Below are positions 24,943-33,651 of a DNA stretch of 64,000 nt, one piece after another (position 1 is the stretch's first letter; each line of letters opens with the position of its first letter). Source of the DNA: Erwinia tasmaniensis Et1/99 (GTDB taxonomy: Bacteria; Pseudomonadota; Gammaproteobacteria; Enterobacterales; Enterobacteriaceae); assembly GCF_000026185.1 (NCBI RefSeq), contig NC_010694.1, positions 682,001-746,000 on the forward strand, written 5' to 3'. The position numbers and the translations under genes were made by a program. The notes beneath the pieces are model-generated. The model had not been told where the DNA came from, did no database searches, and worked only from the letters and a program-made list of their open reading frames with translations.

Positions 24943-26097
24943 ATGCAAAACTTCATTAATTTAACGCCTTTTCCCGCGCTGCAATTTGAATCTCTTGACC
25001 AGCAAGATCACGGTTTTACCAGCGTGGTGGCCCGTCTGAGTTACGATCTGGATATTCATTCTGGCACGCTCCGTCTGTGTAAAGAGCAGGGGGAACTGGT
25101 AGAACAGGACGAGTACTTCGGTGAGACCGGTCGCAGCAGTACTCGCTTTGAAAGCGATCTGGCACCTTACAAGCCACGACTGGATGTGGTGATCAACGCA
25201 ACCGCCTGGGCACCGCAGGACAACGCGGTGAAAAGCTTCACTGCGGGGATACGTATCGGCGAAGCCACCCGGCTTATCCGAATTTTCGGCGCCCGTGAAT
25301 GGCGCAAGATGATCGCCAGCTGGCAGCTGGGAGAAGCAAAGCCGATCGCGTCACTCGATTTACGCTATGAATATGCCGTCGGAGGATTTTATCAACCAGC
25401 GGGAGCCGAACCTATTGCTTCGCCAGCTAACACCGTGGGGATGGGCTGGTATCCGCGTGCCATCCTGAAGCAAACCAAGGTTCAGCGCCTGCCCGCCCCA
25501 CAGATTGAGTGGGTGACGCATCCGGTAGAGAATATCGATCGGGCTATAGCGCCAGCAGGATTTGGCTTCTATGGCCGTGGATGGCAGGGGCGTATCGAAC
25601 ATGCCGGAAGCTACGACCAGGCCTGGCAACGCGATCGTCATCCTCTTTTGCCGCAGGATTTCAGCTTTGATTACTGGAATGGGGCACATCCGTGGCTACA
25701 GTTTCCTCTGCCCGAACCGCTAAAAAGATTACCGGTTTCGCTGCGCTATCTGGTTGCCGCGAGCGAAGTCGCGGATCAGCAGATCCACTTGAGTGTGCCC
25801 GTCGAATCGCTGTTTATTTTCCTGACTACCGAACAGGGAGCCGGAGTAGCGCAGGATATGCGGCTGGATACGCTGGTCATCGATCTGCCAACGCGCAAGA
25901 TTCACTGTAGCTATCGTACGGTGGTGTCTGAGCTGATGTCCCCCGTAATGACTGAACTGCGCTTTATAGCTGAAGAAGAACGCCAGCAGCAGCAGATGCT
26001 GGCGGCGCGTCTTAACGGTGATCCTCATTCCAGCGGGTTTGTGCCCCTGCCGCCGAGCCTGCTAAAGCAACGACAACCGGGAGAAGCTGATGGCTGA
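24943..26097 (+). CDS. DUF2169-family T6SS effector adaptor
   Basis: The 384-residue product starts MQNFINLTPFPALQFESLDQ and contains VVARLSYDLDI, TRFESDLAPYKPRLDVVINA, FGAREWRKMIASWQL and GAHPWLQFPLPEPLKRLPVS, typical of DUF2169. These proteins are encoded between vgrG and PAAR-like (DUF4150) effector genes and help load the effector onto the spike. That is exactly the order here: the start is two bases after vgrG2 and the end overlaps the PAAR-like gene by eight bases. Confidence 0.92.
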   Translation: MQNFINLTPFPALQFESLDQQDHGFTSVVARLSYDLDIHSGTLRLCKEQGELVEQDEYFGETGRSSTRFESDLAPYKPRLDVVINATAWAPQDNAVKSFTAGIRIGEATRLIRIFGAREWRKMIASWQLGEAKPIASLDLRYEYAVGGFYQPAGAEPIASPANTVGMGWYPRAILKQTKVQRLPAPQIEWVTHPVENIDRAIAPAGFGFYGRGWQGRIEHAGSYDQAWQRDRHPLLPQDFSFDYWNGAHPWLQFPLPEPLKRLPVSLRYLVAASEVADQQIHLSVPVESLFIFLTTEQGAGVAQDMRLDTLVIDLPTRKIHCSYRTVVSELMSPVMTELRFIAEEERQQQQMLAARLNGDPHSSGFVPLPPSLLKQRQPGEADG

Positions 26098-27343
26098 ACA
26101 GTATGCAGCGCGTAAGGATGGGGCTTATAAAGTGGTGGGCATTGCCCCCGATGCCTGCTTTACGCCGGGGATCCCTACCCCGGTGCCTTATCCGGTCACC
26201 ACAACGTTAGGCTCGTCCAAGAGCACGGTAGATTCCGTCAACTTCAATGGTCATCCGGCGTTTATCTTCGACCGTAGCTTTGTGCCCGTTACCATTGGCG
26301 ATGCAGCCGGGAGCAATAAAGGTGTGGTAAGTGGAACCGTTGAGGGCGACTGCTGGTCGCTTGAACACAGTCCCGACACTTTTATCGGCGGTAGCCCGCT
26401 TAATCGGATTAATGACCTGTTCGCCATGAACGGCAAGGCAGTAGGCGGGCGGGGCGGAGCCGCTATCACTAAACATGAGGCGTGGGAGCGGCGTAAGGCA
26501 CTGATTGATAAAGGCAAGCAGAGCAGTGATGCCAAAGTCCGCGCCGCCGCCGAGCGGCTGGAGCTGAATAACGCCGGGGTGGAAAAAGCCCGCCTTGCTG
26601 ACTATGTTTATGAGCCGCGCGATGCGACAAAACCGACTCCGCCGATCCCGGAAGGGTGGAATGATATTAGTGATGATGCAAAAGCATTGTCTAAATACGG
26701 GCTAAAGTCATCAGATCTCGAAATAGAGGGGCAGCCCGGCTTCAGGTCGCGCGTTTACGTGCCAGATAAGCGTGTATTTGCTGATGATATGTCTGCTTCG
26801 GTGGTTTTTCGCGGTACGCGTATGCCAGAGTGGATAGACTGGAAAAATAATCTCCAGCAGGGTATTGGTTTAAAATCTGAGTACTATAAGGAAGCGGTAA
26901 AAATAGGCACATTGACCAGAAATAGCGCTGAGCATATTGATATCGTAGGCCACTCTCTGGGGGGAGGATTAGCCTCTGCTGCGTCGCAGGCCAGCGGTAA
27001 ACCCGGTTGGACGTATAATGCGGCAGGTTTGAAGTCGGGCACGGTTGAAAAGTACGGTGGGACTGTCGTAACGCCAAAAGGTACTGAAAATATCAACGCT
27101 TATCGGGTAAACGGTGAGGTTCTGACCTCAATACAGGAGCCGGGATTTTGGGGCGGTGCTGCGCTCATTTACGGGTTTGGGGCACTTGGTGCTGGCGTCG
27201 TTATGGCACCAAAATCTGTGGGAATACGTCACGATATGGAAGGTGGAACAGGCAGCACGGTCAGCAAGCATGGTATGGATCAGGTGCTGCATTGTATCGA
27301 GCTGGAAAAGCATGAAGATGAATCTATCCTGTTGTCTCAGTGA
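26090..27343 (+). CDS. PAAR-like (DUF4150) spike tip fused to a lipase domain, T6SS effector
   Basis: The first 125 or so residues form a PAAR-like DUF4150 tip (DACFTPGIPTPVPYPVTTTL, FDRSFVPVTIGDAAG, NRINDLFAMNGK), which caps VgrG. A class 3 lipase-like alpha/beta-hydrolase follows at about residues 200-400, with the nucleophile elbow VGHSLGGG (Ser289) preceded by a strand (DMSASVVFRGTRMPEWIDW). A histidine and aspartate to finish the triad are expected nearby (HDMEGG is a candidate). The C-terminus is hydrophobic and may insert into membrane. Phospholipase activity on target membranes is inferred from the family (Tle-type effectors). The next gene encodes a periplasmic ankyrin protein, the likely immunity. 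Confidence 0.88.
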   Translation: MAEQYAARKDGAYKVVGIAPDACFTPGIPTPVPYPVTTTLGSSKSTVDSVNFNGHPAFIFDRSFVPVTIGDAAGSNKGVVSGTVEGDCWSLEHSPDTFIGGSPLNRINDLFAMNGKAVGGRGGAAITKHEAWERRKALIDKGKQSSDAKVRAAAERLELNNAGVEKARLADYVYEPRDATKPTPPIPEGWNDISDDAKALSKYGLKSSDLEIEGQPGFRSRVYVPDKRVFADDMSASVVFRGTRMPEWIDWKNNLQQGIGLKSEYYKEAVKIGTLTRNSAEHIDIVGHSLGGGLASAASQASGKPGWTYNAAGLKSGTVEKYGGTVVTPKGTENINAYRVNGEVLTSIQEPGFWGGAALIYGFGALGAGVVMAPKSVGIRHDMEGGTGSTVSKHGMDQVLHCIELEKHEDESILLSQ

Positions 27344-27351
27344 GGAATTTT

Positions 27352-28119
27352 ATGAACATAAAGGATTTTTTTTGCAAAGTCAGCAGGATAAGCCTGTTGA
27401 GCATATTGCTATCACTTTTTACCCTTTCAGGATGTCATGCAATGAAAACTTATCCACCTGAAGATTTTTTCCATGGAACTCAGTTGAGTCTCGCTCAGGC
27501 CATTTATGACGGTAATCTGGACGTTGTGGTTTCTCTGTCCAGGAACACCGATTTAAATAAGCCGGGTAACCAGGATATGACTCTGCTGTTTTATGCCTTA
27601 CAGGCGGCGTCAGACGAAAAAGCACAACAGTTGAAGATCATGTCAGTACTGGTTAAACAAGGTGCCGATCCGTTACAGCGTGTGCCAGATATGGGAAGCG
27701 TTGCAGGGGTGGCTGCGAGATCGACCAGCCCGGAATATATTAAGGCGTTGCTGGATGGCGGCATGAGCCCAAAAGTTATCGTCAGAGACTCTCCGCTGAT
27801 ATTTGGTGCTGCTGCTGATAACTCGCTTGCCACACTGGCTTTATTAGTTGAGCGCGGTGCTGATGTGAATGAAAGAGACTCTGTAGGACGTACGGTGCTG
27901 TTTGAAGCGTTGGCTGGTTTTCAGCTTAATACGGTAAACTGGCTACTTGATCATGGTGGCGATCCGACAGTTAAAACCAATAATGGTGATTCTTTCTCGT
28001 CCGTACTTACGTTTTTGTACAGTAAAGAGGGAAGGTCACAAGGGGATGATCATAAACTCGATGAGATCGCTAAAAAAGCCGTTTCAAAAGGGATGAAATG
28101 GGCACCACAAAAATATTAA
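27352..28119 (+). CDS. ankyrin-repeat lipoprotein, putative immunity to the lipase effector
   Basis: The ATG at 27352 is chosen because AGGA lies five bases upstream; a GTG at 27340 overlaps the effector stop. The 255-residue product has a lipoprotein signal ending LSGC. It then carries four to five ankyrin repeats (LAQAIYDGNLDVVVSL, TLLFYALQAASDE, IKALLDGGMSPKV, TLALLVERGADVNERD, TVNWLLDHGGDPTVKT). Ankyrin proteins are known immunity partners of T6SS phospholipases in other bacteria. Placement directly after the lipase gene supports that role. Confidence 0.82.
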   Translation: MNIKDFFCKVSRISLLSILLSLFTLSGCHAMKTYPPEDFFHGTQLSLAQAIYDGNLDVVVSLSRNTDLNKPGNQDMTLLFYALQAASDEKAQQLKIMSVLVKQGADPLQRVPDMGSVAGVAARSTSPEYIKALLDGGMSPKVIVRDSPLIFGAAADNSLATLALLVERGADVNERDSVGRTVLFEALAGFQLNTVNWLLDHGGDPTVKTNNGDSFSSVLTFLYSKEGRSQGDDHKLDEIAKKAVSKGMKWAPQKY

Positions 28120-28526
28120 CCCTGCCAAGATTGCTGCGAATTGCACTGGTTATCAGTCATGCGCTTATTTTTCTTGGCATCAATATGATGCTGGGTTATG
28201 GCGCACTATGGCTACTTATCTCATTGGCCGGTGACGGAGAGTTCCATTGGGGAGAATGGCTGAGAGGATTTGCACCCGTACTTAAAACGGCGACGTTGGC
28301 GGTGATCCTGGCCGCAATTTCCTGTTTCTTAATCATTAATATCTGGCGTGAAAAGCGGACTCTTTTCTGCCTGATGCTGGCAGTTATTCAGCCTCTGCTT
28401 TATCTGTCAGGGAAATATATCGATAAAGATGCTTTCGATATTTTTCTCGGGCTGGTGCAGTGGCCGCTGATTATTTCCTGTGTGCTGGGTATTACAGTTA
28501 ATATTATCAGGTTTTTTTCTCGTTAG
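28098..28526 (+). CDS. polytopic membrane protein, unknown, next to the lipase effector
   Basis: The 142-residue product has four predicted membrane helices (IALVISHALIFLGINMML, TATLAVILAAISCFLII, FCLMLAVIQPLLYL, LIISCVLGITVNIIRFF). It overlaps the ankyrin gene by 22 bases, so it is probably translated with it. A second, membrane-bound immunity factor is possible for an effector that attacks phospholipids. No family is recognised. Confidence 0.55.
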   Translation: MGTTKILTLPRLLRIALVISHALIFLGINMMLGYGALWLLISLAGDGEFHWGEWLRGFAPVLKTATLAVILAAISCFLIINIWREKRTLFCLMLAVIQPLLYLSGKYIDKDAFDIFLGLVQWPLIISCVLGITVNIIRFFSR

Positions 28527-28710
28527 TGCCCATTTTGATGTTTTCACTCCGTCAGAATATTACCTCTTAGGTGTTTTATGACGGCGATGAAATTCTATAT
28601 TTTTGTGAATGTCATTCATCTTATTTAAATAATGATGTTTCGCGGAGCCATGATGATTTGCAGCGCTTGATGCAACTGATCATAGCTCCGAATGAAGTAC
28701 AGGGATCTAT

Positions 28711-31700
28711 ATGGCAACAGGAAATACGATTGGCAAATTGCAGTATGCACCCGCCCCTCAGGGCCGCGTTAACGCCGGCAGCGCTAATCCACAGGTAAAA
28801 AAAAGCTGGTGGAGCAGCTACGGAGACTGGGTACATACCGGTCTTGATATATTGGGTGCTGTGCCCATCGTCGGCGCGGTGGCGGACGGTGCCAACGCTG
28901 CTATCTACACTGCCGAAGGCGATTACGGCAATGCTGCTCTCTCTGCCGCTTCTGCGGCCGCTAACTTCGTGCCGGGAGGCGGGGCGGCATTTAAGGCAGG
29001 TAAGCTGGCTGCCAAAGCTGGCAAAGCGGTTGACGTCGCCAAAGCGGGGAAAACTGCGGCAAAAGAGGGCGCTGAAATGGCCGAAAAAGCGCTGGTAAAG
29101 GCCGAGAGCGGGGCAGCTAAAAACGAGGCTAAGGCCGTCAGTCGCAACGGGCGCAAGGCGGGCAGTGATAAAGGCGGTAGCGCCAGCGGAAAAGGCGGTA
29201 AAAGCAAAACTGAACCCTGCAAACTGAATCTTACCGTTGGCAACCCGGTTAATCCGCTGCTGGGTATCAAAGTGCTGGCGGGTGAAGAAGACAACGACTT
29301 TGATTTTCCGGCAGCGGTGCCACTGAGCTGGCAGCGCAGCTATTTCTCTGATGTCACCGGCAACGGCTGGCTTGGACAGGGCTGGTCGCTGCCGTTTTCT
29401 CTGAGTATTGAAAAGCGCGATGGTATTGTTATCTTCACTGATGAGCAGGGGCGCAATATCGACTTTCCCGATGTGCTGCCGGGCTATCCCGCCCGTTTCC
29501 ATCGTTATGAACAGCTCTGGCTGTCGCAGCCCGTGTCCGGGCAATACCGGCTGACAGAGGGCGATGGCAGCCGTCACTGGATTTTCGCCCATGCCACGGC
29601 GGCCCGGCGCTGGCAGTTAAGCGCTATTGAAGATCGTCATGGTAACGCTCTTACCCTGACCTACAATGCCCTGCACCAGCCCGTTAGCATCACCGACAGC
29701 GCCGGGCGGCGCTTTGCCATCTCCTTCCGCCAGATAGCCCTGGCATCAGGGGCGGAAGTCAGCAGACTCAGTAGCGTTGCCTGCTATCACCCTTCAGAGC
29801 CAGAGTCTGCCGACCTGCTGTGCCAGTATGATTACTCAGATTGGGGCGATCTGATGGCCGTGCGCAACGGCAGGGATGAGGTGGTGCGCGATTTCCACTA
29901 TCGCAACCATATGATGGTGGCACACCGCCTGTCCGGTGAGCTGGCCTGCTTCTACCATTACGATCGGCTGGTGCCGGAGGGCAAAGTGCTCGCCCACCGT
30001 AACAGCCTGGGAGAAGAATGGCATTTCGAATACGGTCAGGGGTACACCCGTGTTACCGATGTACTTGGGCGCCAGACGCGCTATGAATTTGATGCTAACC
30101 ACGATCTGACGGGGTTTACCGATGCCAGCGGCGGCCATACGCGGCTGAAGCTGAACGGACGTGGGCAGCCGCTGAAGGTGATTGAACCACTCGGGCGCAC
30201 TACCCACTATCGCTACGACGAGCGCGGTAACACTACTGCCATCACCGCGCCAGATGGTCAAATGCAGCGCATTGACTATCATCCGCAGTGGAACCTGCCC
30301 GTGCGTATCACGGATATGGCGGGTAATCTGCGCGAATTTACCTATGACGTGGTGGGTAACCTGATCCGCGAAATGGACGCACTGGGGCGTATTACCGAAT
30401 ACAACCATGACGACGAGGGCAACCTGGTGCGCATTTGTGATGCCGCATCGGGTATTCAGCGCTTCAGCTGGAACAGTGTCGGGTTCCTACTGGCGCACAC
30501 CGACTGTTCGGGGAGCCAAACAAAGTATGCTTACGACAAATACGGCTGGCTGAAGGAGCGCACCGATGCCGCAGGCCAGATGACCCGGTTTCATCACGGG
30601 CGTGACGGTCAGCCATTGATAGTCACCCAGGCGGACGGTACCACAGAGAGCTTTGAATATGACCGCTGGCGGCGTCTGATCGCCTTTACCGATGCAGAAG
30701 GCCGGGCAACCCGATGGCAGCTTGCCGCAGATGGACTGCCGCTTATGCGCACCGATGCGCTGCAGCAGCGAGTCAGCTACTGCTACGATAATGCCAGACG
30801 CCTTGCGTTGCTGGCTAATGAAAACGGCGCGCAGTACCACATGGAGTACGATGAGCGCGATAACCTGGTGATGGAGCAGGGCTTTGATGGCTGCATTACC
30901 CGCTATGAATATGATGCGGGCGATATGCTGACCGCGCGACGCGAATATGGTGACAGTGGAAACGGCAGCAGTGAGATCCGCACGCACTATCAGCGTGATA
31001 ACGCTGGCCGACTGCTGGAAAAGCTGGTTAGCCGGGCCGGAAGCAAACGCTGGCAGCGTACCCGCTTTCGCTATGACACCGTGGGGCGTCTGGCGGCGGG
31101 CATTAATCACGGTGGTCGGGTCGAGCTGGAATATGACGCGGCAGGGCAGCTGCTGCTGGAGAGAAGCCTGACACGGGGTAAGGAGCGGGTTTTACGTCAT
31201 CAGTATGATGAGCTGGGCAACCGCACCCTCTCCACGCTGCCGGATGGACGCGAGCTGAAGAGCTTTTATTACGGCAGCGGACATCGCATCCAGATCAACC
31301 TGGGTAAACGGGTTATCAGCGAAATCAGCCGTGATGTCCTGCACCGGGAAACCCGCCGTAGCCAGGGGGGGCTCATCTCTGAGTATGTGCGTGATGAAAC
31401 GGGCAGGCTTATCACTCAGCGTGCTTCACAGGGCGGCAAACTGAAGGTCGCCAGGGAGTATGGCTGGCGGCGCAATGGCGAGCTGCAGCAGATGGTTGAC
31501 CTGAACAGCGGCGTGCACCGCTACCAGTACGATGTGCTTGGTCGGATAACACAGGCGGGGGAAGAACGCTTTGCTTTCGATCCGGCGCACAATCTGCTCT
31601 CAGCGGCGACGGACGCCCCGTTGCGAGACAACCGCATGCGGGTATATGAAGACAAACGCTGGGAGTACGATGCGCACGGCAATGTGACGGAGAAACGCAT

Positions 31701-32679
31701 CGGGCGGCATACGCGACAACGGTTTATCTGGAATGCAGAGCATCAGCTGGAGGAAGCGCACGGCGAACGGCGTGGGGTGGAGCAGTCCACCACCTACGGC
31801 TATGATGCTTTTGGCCGTCGCAGCTGGAAGAAGGATAAGTTCGGCGTCACGCACTTTGTCTGGGATGGTGACCGGCTGTTAAGCGAGATACGGGGCGCAC
31901 GCAGCCATACGTGGGTGTACGAGGATAGCGGTTTTGTGCCGCTGGCGCAGATTAGCGCCACGCAGGGCGATACGGAAGAGCAGGCGGAGATCCACTGGTA
32001 TCATACGGATCAGGCAGGGATGCCACGCGAGCTGAGCAACCGCAGCGGCGATATCTGCTGGCAGGCAGATTACCGTGTATGGGGCAACACGCGGCAGGTG
32101 AGCTATGCGCAGCAGGAGGCTGACGCAGAGACAATACACCAGCCGCTGCGTTACCAGGGCCAGTACTTTGATGGCGAAACGGGTTTGCACTATAACCGCT
32201 TCAGGTACTATGATCCGGATATCGGTCGGTTTATTAGCCGGGACCCGGTGGGGCTGTCGGGGGGGATGAACTTATACCAGTATGCGCCGAATCCGTATGG
32301 GTGGGTGGATCCGCTGGGGTTGATGAAATGTTCGCCGCATAAGAAAACGACTTATGAAGGTGTCAGCCGCAGAGATGCACTCAGGCAGGCTAAACGTGAT
32401 GCGGGCATACCTAATAATCAGCATCCTTATGAAGTTAGTAGGGCTAAATTAGGCGATGGATATGGTGATCATGTGAGAGATAAAAATGGTATTCCTTTAC
32501 AAACTCGACAATACCATTTTAAAGACCAGAATGGTTCAACCGTGGTTATTCAGGAACATAGCTTAGGGCATGCTAAAGCAACACCTTTACATGGGGCTGA
32601 ACCACATTTCAATGTAAGGCCTGCTAAGAATTTGAATACAGGTGATGTTCCTGGAACTCATGGGCATTATAATTTTTAG
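28711..32679 (+). CDS. rhs: Rhs polymorphic toxin with HNH/Endo VII-type tip
   Basis: The 1,322-residue product has an N-terminal hydrophobic region (about residues 35-100, LDILGAVPIVGAVADGANAA) but no PAAR domain. A basic linker leads to DUF6531 (NPVNPLLGIKVLAGEEDNDF) and many YD repeats that form the Rhs cocoon. The core closes at the RFISRDPVGLSGG and DPLGL motifs. The variable tip, about 118 residues, has IQEHSLGHAKA, PHFNVRP and GTHGHYNF, matching the EHHH pattern of HNH/Endonuclease VII toxins, so DNA cleavage is predicted. A conserved site near DPLGL is where Rhs tips are usually released. The presumed immunity gene follows in nine bases. Confidence 0.9.
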   Translation: MATGNTIGKLQYAPAPQGRVNAGSANPQVKKSWWSSYGDWVHTGLDILGAVPIVGAVADGANAAIYTAEGDYGNAALSAASAAANFVPGGGAAFKAGKLAAKAGKAVDVAKAGKTAAKEGAEMAEKALVKAESGAAKNEAKAVSRNGRKAGSDKGGSASGKGGKSKTEPCKLNLTVGNPVNPLLGIKVLAGEEDNDFDFPAAVPLSWQRSYFSDVTGNGWLGQGWSLPFSLSIEKRDGIVIFTDEQGRNIDFPDVLPGYPARFHRYEQLWLSQPVSGQYRLTEGDGSRHWIFAHATAARRWQLSAIEDRHGNALTLTYNALHQPVSITDSAGRRFAISFRQIALASGAEVSRLSSVACYHPSEPESADLLCQYDYSDWGDLMAVRNGRDEVVRDFHYRNHMMVAHRLSGELACFYHYDRLVPEGKVLAHRNSLGEEWHFEYGQGYTRVTDVLGRQTRYEFDANHDLTGFTDASGGHTRLKLNGRGQPLKVIEPLGRTTHYRYDERGNTTAITAPDGQMQRIDYHPQWNLPVRITDMAGNLREFTYDVVGNLIREMDALGRITEYNHDDEGNLVRICDAASGIQRFSWNSVGFLLAHTDCSGSQTKYAYDKYGWLKERTDAAGQMTRFHHGRDGQPLIVTQADGTTESFEYDRWRRLIAFTDAEGRATRWQLAADGLPLMRTDALQQRVSYCYDNARRLALLANENGAQYHMEYDERDNLVMEQGFDGCITRYEYDAGDMLTARREYGDSGNGSSEIRTHYQRDNAGRLLEKLVSRAGSKRWQRTRFRYDTVGRLAAGINHGGRVELEYDAAGQLLLERSLTRGKERVLRHQYDELGNRTLSTLPDGRELKSFYYGSGHRIQINLGKRVISEISRDVLHRETRRSQGGLISEYVRDETGRLITQRASQGGKLKVAREYGWRRNGELQQMVDLNSGVHRYQYDVLGRITQAGEERFAFDPAHNLLSAATDAPLRDNRMRVYEDKRWEYDAHGNVTEKRIGRHTRQRFIWNAEHQLEEAHGERRGVEQSTTYGYDAFGRRSWKKDKFGVTHFVWDGDRLLSEIRGARSHTWVYEDSGFVPLAQISATQGDTEEQAEIHWYHTDQAGMPRELSNRSGDICWQADYRVWGNTRQVSYAQQEADAETIHQPLRYQGQYFDGETGLHYNRFRYYDPDIGRFISRDPVGLSGGMNLYQYAPNPYGWVDPLGLMKCSPHKKTTYEGVSRRDALRQAKRDAGIPNNQHPYEVSRAKLGDGYGDHVRDKNGIPLQTRQYHFKDQNGSTVVIQEHSLGHAKATPLHGAEPHFNVRPAKNLNTGDVPGTHGHYNF
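31178..32194 (+). repeat. Rhs core direct repeat, copy 1
   Basis: This part of the intact rhs gene is repeated at 33652-34668 with equal length (1,017 bases) and few substitutions (for example GATGTCCTG versus GATGCCCTG). The offset is 2,474 bases. Homologous recombination between copies could exchange or delete the toxin tip and immunity gene. Confidence 0.92.
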
Positions 32680-32687
32680 AGGCTTAT

Positions 32688-33071
32688 ATGAATATAGTTG
32701 AACTGATGGAAAATAGATTCATACATTCTCTTTATCCTCATGGTATTGAAGGTAATATTTTGATTGGTCAGGTCTCTTTAGATATAGCTGATCAAGTTAT
32801 GATAAGTGTACATACAAGTCAGACTCCAGATAAAGTGGTTGCTAAATGGGGTGTGTGGGGTAAGGATTACAATGTAATTGTAATTAATGTACTGGCGCAG
32901 TTTATATCTAAGGTTGAAATAAATAACTGGCAAAGTATAACGCCTTCTCCACTGGTAATTGATATTAAAGAAAGTGGAATATATTCCCTTACTTCAAAGG
33001 GAATTGACTGGAATATAACCATTGACTTTAAGTCACTAACCTTCCAACGATGTGATGTATATATAAAATAA
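32688..33071 (+). CDS. putative immunity protein for the Rhs HNH-type tip
   Basis: The 127-residue product has no signal sequence and is probably cytoplasmic, as expected for protection against a nuclease. It starts eight bases after the rhs stop, with GAGG upstream. It is AT-rich (ATATAAAATAAA at the end) compared with the Rhs core. No family is recognised; assignment rests on position. A bidirectional terminator follows. Confidence 0.7.
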   Translation: MNIVELMENRFIHSLYPHGIEGNILIGQVSLDIADQVMISVHTSQTPDKVVAKWGVWGKDYNVIVINVLAQFISKVEINNWQSITPSPLVIDIKESGIYSLTSKGIDWNITIDFKSLTFQRCDVYIK

Positions 33072-33076
33072 ACAAA

Positions 33077-33106
33077 GCCGGAAGCGATCCCCAAGATCCT
33101 TCCGGC
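33077..33106. terminator. bidirectional terminator, copy 1
   Basis: Arms GCCGGAAG and CTTCCGGC, with inner GATC/GATC pairing, are flanked by AAA on the left and CCTTTG on the right. It separates the immunity gene (+) from symE (-). The same hairpin recurs at 35023-35043. Confidence 0.75.
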
Positions 33107-33127
33107 CTTTGTACCTTCAGCCGCCCT

Positions 33128-33430
33128 TCACGCCAGCATCTCGATCATCCGCTTTTTAGCCTGCTCCAGCTCCAGCTGCTGCGCCTTAAGCTGCTGTTCC
33201 ATTGCCCGCAGCCGCCTCTCCTCGCGGCTGTCGGGGATCGGCAGCAGACAGCCGTCCAGCACCGCCAGGCTTACGCCGGTTCCCACCGCAAAACCCGCCT
33301 CCGCCAGCCACTTGCCCGTGATACTGACCTGTGGCGTGTCGCGATCTCCGCCTTTCGGGCGGTAGCCGACGGTAACGCGCCGCTGCGCTTTGGAAATCCT
33401 TGAATCTGAAATACAATCGTGCTCAGCCAT
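33128..33430 (-). CDS. symE: SymE-like protein
   Basis: The 100-residue product matches the SymE family. Its core is RRVTVGYRPKGGDRDTPQVS, then ITGKWLAEAGFAVGTGVSL and VLDGCLLPI, the AbrB-like fold of E. coli SymE, an SOS-induced RNA-targeting toxin repressed by the antisense RNA SymR. A C-terminal coiled stretch follows (LRAMEQQLKAQQLELEQAKK). symE-like genes are often neighbours of rhs toxin loci. An antisense RNA over the start region is possible but was not identified. A remnant of a second copy lies at 35064. Confidence 0.85.
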   Translation of the reverse strand: MAEHDCISDSRISKAQRRVTVGYRPKGGDRDTPQVSITGKWLAEAGFAVGTGVSLAVLDGCLLPIPDSREERRLRAMEQQLKAQQLELEQAKKRMIEMLA

Positions 33431-33505
33431 GATTAACTACCTCGTATAGTTGCTTGTGGTTAGCGGCTGTTACAGGTTGCCTCCTGTAGCAGTCGCGTTA
33501 AATAT

Positions 33506-33651
33506 CAGCGTGTTAGCTTGATCGCCTGTCTGACTTTCTCTTGTGCGATTGCCATATCCAGAAAATGGCAAATCATGTCCTGATCTTCCGTTTTTAACCC
33601 ATCAACCTGTTTACACAACTCTTTTAGCCGCTTGTTTTTAGTATCAAAAAC
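33506..33651 (-). pseudogene. C-terminal remnant of a protein, possibly an XRE-type regulator
   Basis: On the minus strand an open frame (beginning FDTKNKRLKELCKQ and ending EKVRQAIKLTR) stops at 33506-33508. Its upstream end is cut exactly where the Rhs core repeat begins (33652). The helical, charged pattern resembles the C-terminal part of phage-like HTH regulators, but no DNA-binding part remains and the family assignment is tentative. It marks the junction left by Rhs recombination. Confidence 0.35.

Noticed and set aside
28571..28798. Short open frame before rhs that might have been an Eag-type chaperone
   Set aside because: Only 75 codons, overlaps the rhs start, and lacks any DUF1795-like sequence.
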